Source: an uncultured Photobacterium sp. (lineage in GTDB: Bacteria; Pseudomonadota; Gammaproteobacteria; Enterobacterales; Vibrionaceae). From it: 40,895 nt of DNA. The notes beneath the pieces were generated by a model. It saw nothing but the letters and a program-made list of their open reading frames with translations, was not told the origin of the DNA and did not search any database. The stretch spans positions 1 through 40,895 of the forward strand of contig CAMQXY010000017.1 of assembly GCA_947039005.1 (NCBI GenBank), in the 5' to 3' direction. The position numbers and the translations under genes are program-made. The stretch's first letter is position 1; each line of letters opens with the position of its first letter. Positions 36,283 to 40,895 of this stretch are shown here, piece after piece.

Positions 36283-37011
36283 TTATACAGTGGTTAACCC
36301 TAAGTAATGGCGTAAGTCCAGTTGTTGGGGCTGGTTTAATAGTGTGTCAGTGTTACCGAATGCCTTTACTTCACCATTATCAACAAAGATACATTTATTG
36401 GCGATTTTCTTAGCATCATCTGGGCTATGAGTGATCATTAATACGGTGATGGCTTGCTGTTGTGCCAATTGTTGTACCAGTTTGAGCATGTCATTACGTA
36501 ATGCGGGATCAAGGGCAGAGAAGGGCTCATCAAGTAATAATAGTGGTCGCTGACGAATCAAACACCGAGCCAGTGCGACTCGTTGGCGCTGACCACCAGA
36601 TAATTGCTCTGGCAAGCGTGCTAAATACGATTCTAGCCCGACGTTAGCTGCGGCATCACGCACATGCTGTTGCTGTTGTGCGCTAAGTTTAAGTCGTGGA
36701 TCAACCCCTAAGGCGATATTTTCATAGACCGTTAAATGCGGAAATAAATTGTGCTCTTGAAACAGCATTGATAATGGCCGCTGAGCGGGATCTTGCGCAA
36801 TAATTGATTGCTGGTGGATGCTAATATCACCACTATCTGGCTGTAAAAACCCCGCAATAAGCGCTAATAAACTACTTTTACCTGCACCACTTGGACCAAT
36901 AAGCGCAGCAATATCACCTTGTTGAAGGGTAAAATTAAAGCTTAACGGCATTGGGTGTTCATGCTGGTGTTGAGGTTGGTAAGTATAACGTAATTGGTTG
37001 ATATCAAGCAT
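36283..37011 (-). CDS. thiQ: thiamine ABC transporter ATP-binding protein ThiQ
   Basis: A 242-residue ABC ATPase (E. coli ThiQ 232) that powers uptake of thiamine and thiamine pyrophosphate. Walker A GPSGAGKS is at 39-46, followed by the Q-loop FQEHNLFPHLTVYEN, the signature LSGGQRQRVALARCL, Walker B LLLLDEPFSALDP and the H-loop ITHSPDDA. ATG 37011 overlaps the thiP stop by 8 bases, so translation is coupled. Upstream codons in the same frame lie inside thiP and are not used. It is the last gene of thiBPQ. Confidence 0.95.
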   Translation of the reverse strand: MLDINQLRYTYQPQHQHEHPMPLSFNFTLQQGDIAALIGPSGAGKSSLLALIAGFLQPDSGDISIHQQSIIAQDPAQRPLSMLFQEHNLFPHLTVYENIALGVDPRLKLSAQQQQHVRDAAANVGLESYLARLPEQLSGGQRQRVALARCLIRQRPLLLLDEPFSALDPALRNDMLKLVQQLAQQQAITVLMITHSPDDAKKIANKCIFVDNGEVKAFGNTDTLLNQPQQLDLRHYLGLTTV

Positions 37012-38611
37012 GGTGTTTGCCTTTGGTACGCCGAGGTTGGAAGCAGTATTCAATCGCACTGAATAAGCCCAAGCTGAGTAATAACAATAATAATGCCGCT
37101 ACAGCCGCACCATCCATGCGGTAGCTACCCATTAATTGGAATAAATACAGCGGTAAGGTTTGAAAATCTTGACTGCCAAATAAAGCAATCGCGCCTAGAT
37201 CGCCCAATGAGAGTACCAAGCTGATTGCCAATGATTGTGCAATCGGTTTACGCAGTGCTCGCCATTCTACAAGTCGTAATCGAGACCAACCACTCATGCC
37301 TAAACTATGACATAACGTATTGTATTGTTGAGCAATATGTAGCATTGGCTGGCTAAGGGTTTTGATCACATAAGGCAATGCCATTAATGCATTAACCCCC
37401 ACAACAACCCAAAAAGCAGCGCCATAGGCATCGGTGTATTGACGGAGTAATAAGAAAATCCCCGTACTTAATACTAGCCCTGGAGTAACTAAAATAATGG
37501 TGCCAATCATTTCGATACTATCGGCACTCAAACGTTGTTTATTCAGGCGTAATTGTCGACTCGCGAGTAAGATCATCACCCCAAACACAAACGCTAAGCT
37601 ACATGCCATGACCGCAATTTTGAGTGAATTAGCCACCGCGTGCCACAGTGCTGGCTGTTGCAATAATTGTGGTAGTTGGCGGTTTAACCCTGCAACAAAG
37701 ACCGCAATAATCGGCGGGATCACCAGTAATATTGCCGCCACGATCCAACTCCAATCCCACCATTTTGCACGCCAATTATCTTGATAATTAACCACATTTT
37801 TACCAACCGAAGCACTAAAGGTCGCTAAGGGTTTGGCAAAGCGATGGCTGAGTAGTACTAATCCGCCACACAGTAACATTTGCCATAGCGCTAAAATAGC
37901 ACCTGTAGCAAGATCGAAGTCATAGCGAATCGCTTGGTAAATTGCCAGTTCAATGGTGGTTGATTTAGGACCGCCACCCAGTGACATGATCACCGCAAAA
38001 CTGGTAAAACACAGCATGAAAATGAGCCCCGCCACATGGGGTAATTGTTGGCGTAGCCGTGGCCAAGCAACCAGCTTAAATTTATGCCAACCACTGATGC
38101 CTAGATGGGCAGCTAATTGATGCTGCTCATGTGGAATAGCTTCTAAACTTTGGAGTAAAAAGCGCACTGCTAACGGTAAGTTGAGAAATACATGTGCCAG
38201 TAAAATGCCACTTAAACCATAAATATTCAGTCGCGGTAATCCAAGTAGGCTTAACCCATGACTAAGAATGCCACTTTTACCGTAGATCGCTAATAGACCA
38301 AATACCGCCACTAACACTGGCATTACTAAGGTCATGGCAAATAAACGTAGTAACAGTTGTTTGCCAATAAAATTACGCCGTGATAATGCGTAAGCAATCG
38401 CAATTGCAGGCACTATGCTAAGTAAGGTGGATAATAAGGCTTGGTAGAAACTAAACCGCGTCACATGGCGCAGATAGGGATCATGCCATAAGCTACTCAG
38501 TTGCCACTGCCCAGCATGGAGTATAAGGCTAGTGATCGCGGCGATCACCAGTAATAAAATAAGCCCGACACTCAATAGCCCGGGCAGAAGTTGAGTTACA
38601 CGTTTATTCAC
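37004..38611 (-). CDS. thiP: thiamine ABC transporter permease ThiP
   Basis: A 535-residue inner-membrane protein (E. coli ThiP 536) with about twelve membrane helices in two homologous halves. Each half has an EAA-type cytoplasmic loop contacting ThiQ: HLGISGWHKFKLVAWPRLR in the first and SLGMSGWSRLRLVEWRALR in the second. A long linker (about 265-290) joins them. It is 12 bases downstream of thiB and overlaps thiQ, the standard thiBPQ order. Confidence 0.95.
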   Translation of the reverse strand: MNKRVTQLLPGLLSVGLILLLVIAAITSLILHAGQWQLSSLWHDPYLRHVTRFSFYQALLSTLLSIVPAIAIAYALSRRNFIGKQLLLRLFAMTLVMPVLVAVFGLLAIYGKSGILSHGLSLLGLPRLNIYGLSGILLAHVFLNLPLAVRFLLQSLEAIPHEQHQLAAHLGISGWHKFKLVAWPRLRQQLPHVAGLIFMLCFTSFAVIMSLGGGPKSTTIELAIYQAIRYDFDLATGAILALWQMLLCGGLVLLSHRFAKPLATFSASVGKNVVNYQDNWRAKWWDWSWIVAAILLVIPPIIAVFVAGLNRQLPQLLQQPALWHAVANSLKIAVMACSLAFVFGVMILLASRQLRLNKQRLSADSIEMIGTIILVTPGLVLSTGIFLLLRQYTDAYGAAFWVVVGVNALMALPYVIKTLSQPMLHIAQQYNTLCHSLGMSGWSRLRLVEWRALRKPIAQSLAISLVLSLGDLGAIALFGSQDFQTLPLYLFQLMGSYRMDGAAVAALLLLLLSLGLFSAIEYCFQPRRTKGKHHA

Positions 38612-38623
38612 AGCTCTATGCCA

Positions 38624-39622
38624 TTATTGGGTCAGCGCTTGCTGCCATTCTCGAATCCATGCTTTACGCTTGTGGGCTACTTCATCAGCACTAAACTCTA
38701 ATGCTTTGTCAGGTATGCTTAGTTGCTCAAAAGCGGCAGGTAGTGGCTGCTTAGTGACCGGATACATCCAGTTATGGGTCGCTATTTGAGATTGAAAAGC
38801 GTCACTGACAATAAACTGCATAAACTGATCGGCCAGTTTAGGATGGGGGCTGTTTTTCATTTTGGCAGCGACTTCAACCTGCATGTAATGGCCTTCTTTA
38901 AAGTTAGCCGCTTTATACTGGGTTTTGTGCTCTTCTATGATGTGGTAGGCCGGTGAGGTGGTGTATGACAATACCATATCGGCTTCACCATCAAGGAACA
39001 TGCTATAAGCTTCTGACCAGCCTTTAGTAACCGTAACCGTATGCTTGGCTAATTGTTGCCATGCGGCGGCAGCTTTATCACCATAAACCGATTTCATCCA
39101 TAACATCAACCCTTGACCTGGGGTTGAGGTGCGTGGATCTTGATAGATCACACTGATGTTTTGATCGTTAACCAGTGCTTTTAAACTGGTGGGTGGGTTA
39201 GGTAATTTGGTGCTGTCATAAACAAACGCAAAGTAGCCGTAATCATAGGGAATAAAGGTATCATCGTGCCAACCTTTAGGCAGGGTGAGTTTGCTAAGAT
39301 CAACATGTTGTTTGGCTAATAACCCGGTTTGTTTGGCTTCGGTCATCAGGTTATTGTCGAGCCCCAGAAGAATATCCGCTTGGCTACGGCTACCTTCTAA
39401 ACGCACTCGATTAAGAATGGATACGCCGTCTTCTAAAGAGACAAAATTAACCTTGCAACCATCACATTGGGCTTCAAAGGCTTTTTTGATGATCGGCCCC
39501 GGTCCCCACTCAGATGAAAACGAGCTGTAGGTATAAACATTAAGGGTATTATCAGCGGCGAAGACGTTACTTGAGAGTAACGACATCGAAATTAACGGTA
39601 AAAGTGTATAACGGATTTTCAC
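38624..39622 (-). CDS. thiB: thiamine-binding periplasmic protein ThiB
   Basis: A 332-residue ABC solute-binding protein (E. coli ThiB/TbpA 327) for thiamine and its phosphates. A signal peptide is cleaved after VFA (residue 22). The mature protein begins with LNVYTYSSFSSEWGPGP and includes LLGLDNNLM and TSTPGQGLMLWMKSVYG, which fit the family. The start codon is GTG at 39622, with AGGAG (39633-39629) 6 bases upstream. The frame is open farther upstream into the riboswitch but is not coding there. It is the first gene of thiBPQ and is controlled by the TPP aptamer at 39738-39847. Confidence 0.95.
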   Translation of the reverse strand: MKIRYTLLPLISMSLLSSNVFAADNTLNVYTYSSFSSEWGPGPIIKKAFEAQCDGCKVNFVSLEDGVSILNRVRLEGSRSQADILLGLDNNLMTEAKQTGLLAKQHVDLSKLTLPKGWHDDTFIPYDYGYFAFVYDSTKLPNPPTSLKALVNDQNISVIYQDPRTSTPGQGLMLWMKSVYGDKAAAAWQQLAKHTVTVTKGWSEAYSMFLDGEADMVLSYTTSPAYHIIEEHKTQYKAANFKEGHYMQVEVAAKMKNSPHPKLADQFMQFIVSDAFQSQIATHNWMYPVTKQPLPAAFEQLSIPDKALEFSADEVAHKRKAWIREWQQALTQ

Positions 39623-39737
39623 TATGCGCTCCTGATGTCAGCATCCTGCGAACAAAATAAAAAGAGAGAGCGGCACAGGGTTGAGAGGGTAAGTATCATG
39701 CTGTAATAGCAGATTGACACTGGTGAAATACCAATGC

Positions 39738-39847
39738 GTTTCTCAATTCCTACGCCAGCATTACCTGGTTCAGGTTCAATGGGTTCTGCTATATCCATCA
39801 AGATAATAACAACAATCTCAGCCAAAAGGCTCCCCAATGAGAACGCG
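39738..39847 (-). promoter_or_regulatory. TPP riboswitch (THI element) of thiBPQ
   Basis: Read on the minus strand, the conserved thiamine-pyrophosphate aptamer blocks occur in order: GGGGAGCC (39835-39828), GCTGAGA (39822-39816), then ACCCATTGAACCTGAACC and AGGTAATGCTGGCGTAGGAA (about 39784-39747). The flanks CGTTCTCATT and AATTGAGAAACG can pair as P1. It lies about 115 bases before the thiB GTG. A run TTTTTTATTTTG (about 39665-39654) lies downstream, but I see no clear terminator stem, so control could be by termination or by masking the ribosome-binding site. TPP binding is expected to switch uptake genes off. Confidence 0.95.
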
Positions 39848-39874
39848 AGTATTGTACCTGTAACTAGCGTTAAG

Positions 39875-40657
39875 TTATAGCTTCTGATTTAACAACCAGT
39901 TGTAATCAAATTTGAGGTTATCGCCATTGATTTTTTTATGCAGTAGATAATGATTTATATGCTGCAATAAAGCCTGTTGATTGCCAAAATCTGTACCGTA
40001 CCAGTCATAAATTGATGATAACGTGGTTTGGGTTGAGTTGCTACGAACGCCTTTTGGACTATTAATAAATCGGCTCGCGGCAGCATCGAGTTGACGATTA
40101 AGTTGCTGACTGTCAAACACTTGCGGCAGTAAATCGGGGCAACCTAAGCTGGCACAATTAACCGCATAGTGAATACGAGGATCGCGCCAGATCGGACGCA
40201 ATATTCGATGTTCAATATCGTTAAGGCTAAGGGTTTTATTATTGATGGTGACGATAGGTTGATCCCAAGGTCCAAAACTGAAAAAACCACCGAGTTTAGT
40301 AATTGATGTGATTGGGTAATTATCAATGATCAATTGTACTGTCAGCGCATTATAAAGATTCACCCAATAAGCAAACTGAACATTACGATTATATTGGCGC
40401 GGATCAAGCTGACTCAGTTGATTGATATAACCACTTAGTTGTTGTTTATCTGCGACAGTGACAGCGCTATAACGAAATAACGTTTGTTGTGGCTCTACAA
40501 CTAGGTATTTATCCAATAATTGTTGCCATTGCTGATGATCGATTTGACGTTGATTCGCGGCAACGTGATCCTGCCAGTAAGGTAAAAGATCCGCTTTTGG
40601 GGCGGCGAACACATTCAGGGACCATAAAATAAAAAATAAGCTCAAAACAATGCGCAT
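39875..40657 (-). CDS. DUF547 domain secreted protein
   Basis: A 260-residue protein with a signal peptide (cleavage after VFA, residue 18) and a DUF547 domain. The domain is recognisable from FAYWVNLYNALTVQLI, IEHRILRP, the HYAVNCASLGCPDL block with two cysteines, and the SSIYDWYGTDF segment. Its function is unknown. The conserved Cys-containing NCASxGCPxL motif and Asn/Tyr residues look like an active site, though no activity is established. It stands between leuD and the thiBPQ riboswitch on the same strand, with its own likely promoter in the 130 bases before it. It is not part of the E. coli thi locus. Confidence 0.88.
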   Translation of the reverse strand: MRIVLSLFFILWSLNVFAAPKADLLPYWQDHVAANQRQIDHQQWQQLLDKYLVVEPQQTLFRYSAVTVADKQQLSGYINQLSQLDPRQYNRNVQFAYWVNLYNALTVQLIIDNYPITSITKLGGFFSFGPWDQPIVTINNKTLSLNDIEHRILRPIWRDPRIHYAVNCASLGCPDLLPQVFDSQQLNRQLDAAASRFINSPKGVRSNSTQTTLSSIYDWYGTDFGNQQALLQHINHYLLHKKINGDNLKFDYNWLLNQKL

Positions 40658-40745
40658 AATTAACCCGTAATAATAAAAAAGAAGATAACGATCAAGACCG
40701 TCATAGAGTGGGATTTATTACAGCATAAAGAATGACGTGATAAAC

Positions 40746-40775
40746 AAACGCCTGTTGATTGGCAGGCGTTTTTAT
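40746..40775. terminator. terminator of leuD
   Basis: AAACGCCTG (40746-40754) pairs with CAGGCGTTT (40763-40771) around an 8-base loop, with a T-run on the plus strand and a short one on the minus. It follows the leuD stop (40788) on the minus strand and marks the end of the leu operon. Confidence 0.8.
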
Positions 40776-40787
40776 TGAGCGAGTGAT

Positions 40788-40895
40788 CTATGCGAGATAA
40801 GTCGGAATATTGGCTTCATATTCAGCTATTTTAGCCTGATGTTGTAGTGTTAAGCCGATGTTGTCTAATCCGTTTAATAAGCAATGACGACGAAA
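40788..40895 (-). CDS. leuD: 3-isopropylmalate dehydratase small subunit LeuD (C-terminal end)
   Basis: Only the last 35 codons are in the window. They read [19 protein letters not shown] and end in IPTYLA before a TAG stop at 40788. The [19 protein letters not shown] segment is characteristic of the LeuD C-terminus, the small subunit that with LeuC isomerises 2- to 3-isopropylmalate in leucine synthesis. The gene is cut by the window edge. Its position beside the thi genes echoes the E. coli leu-thi neighbourhood. Confidence 0.9.
   Translation of the reverse strand, partial: FRRHCLLNGLDNIGLTLQHQAKIAEYEANIPTYLA

Noticed and set aside
39622..39837. 71-codon frame upstream of thiB
   Set aside because: It lies across the TPP aptamer, whose RNA motifs explain the sequence.

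Overview
The window is a chromosomal segment of a gammaproteobacterium, most likely Vibrionaceae and probably Photobacterium. This rests on recalled similarity of nearly every gene to its E. coli or Vibrio counterpart, on the AT-rich composition, and on a TIGR03899-family gene, a family I recall as common in Vibrio and Shewanella. The genus is an inference.

Layout. (1) 1-3349 is the AT-rich accessory edge. It holds two decayed IS630-type transposase remnants facing opposite ways, a perfect 18-bp inverted repeat, a TIGR03899 gene of unknown function, ytfJ, ytfK and a gene-poor gap. (2) 3350-13205 follows the E. coli ytfJ-tamAB-ppa-fbp-mpl neighbourhood: tamA/tamB overlap by 4 bases, then come a secreted rhodanese, ppa, fbp, mpl and ubiX. 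(3) 13314-21561 holds argR divergent from mdh, a small unknown protein, ispB divergent from rplU-rpmA-yhbE-obgE, then yjjP-yjjB-folA. (4) 21628-40895 follows the E. coli folA-to-leu segment: apaH, apaG, rsmA, pdxA, surA and lptD on the minus strand, djlA, a D-2-hydroxyacid dehydrogenase, rluA, rapA, a PIN-PhoH ATPase, thiQ-thiP-thiB under a TPP riboswitch, a DUF547 protein, and the 3' end of leuD cut by the window edge.

Functional themes. Outer-membrane biogenesis is heavily represented: TamA/TamB, SurA (chaperone for outer-membrane proteins) and LptD (LPS insertion). Ribosome production and maturation are covered by L21, L27, ObgE, RsmA and RluA. Central metabolism and cofactors are covered by Fbp, Mdh, Ppa, PdxA, FolA, IspB, UbiX and thiamine uptake. 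Intrinsic terminators separate most units.

I found no CRISPR array, tRNA, rRNA, prophage or intact mobile element. I also found no convincing new multi-gene system. The best leads are a structured leader before rplU, an altered cysteine layout in LptD, a terminator that splits the classical lptD-apaH operon, the TIGR03899 gene beside IS630 debris, and a few small ORFs or hairpins in otherwise empty gaps.
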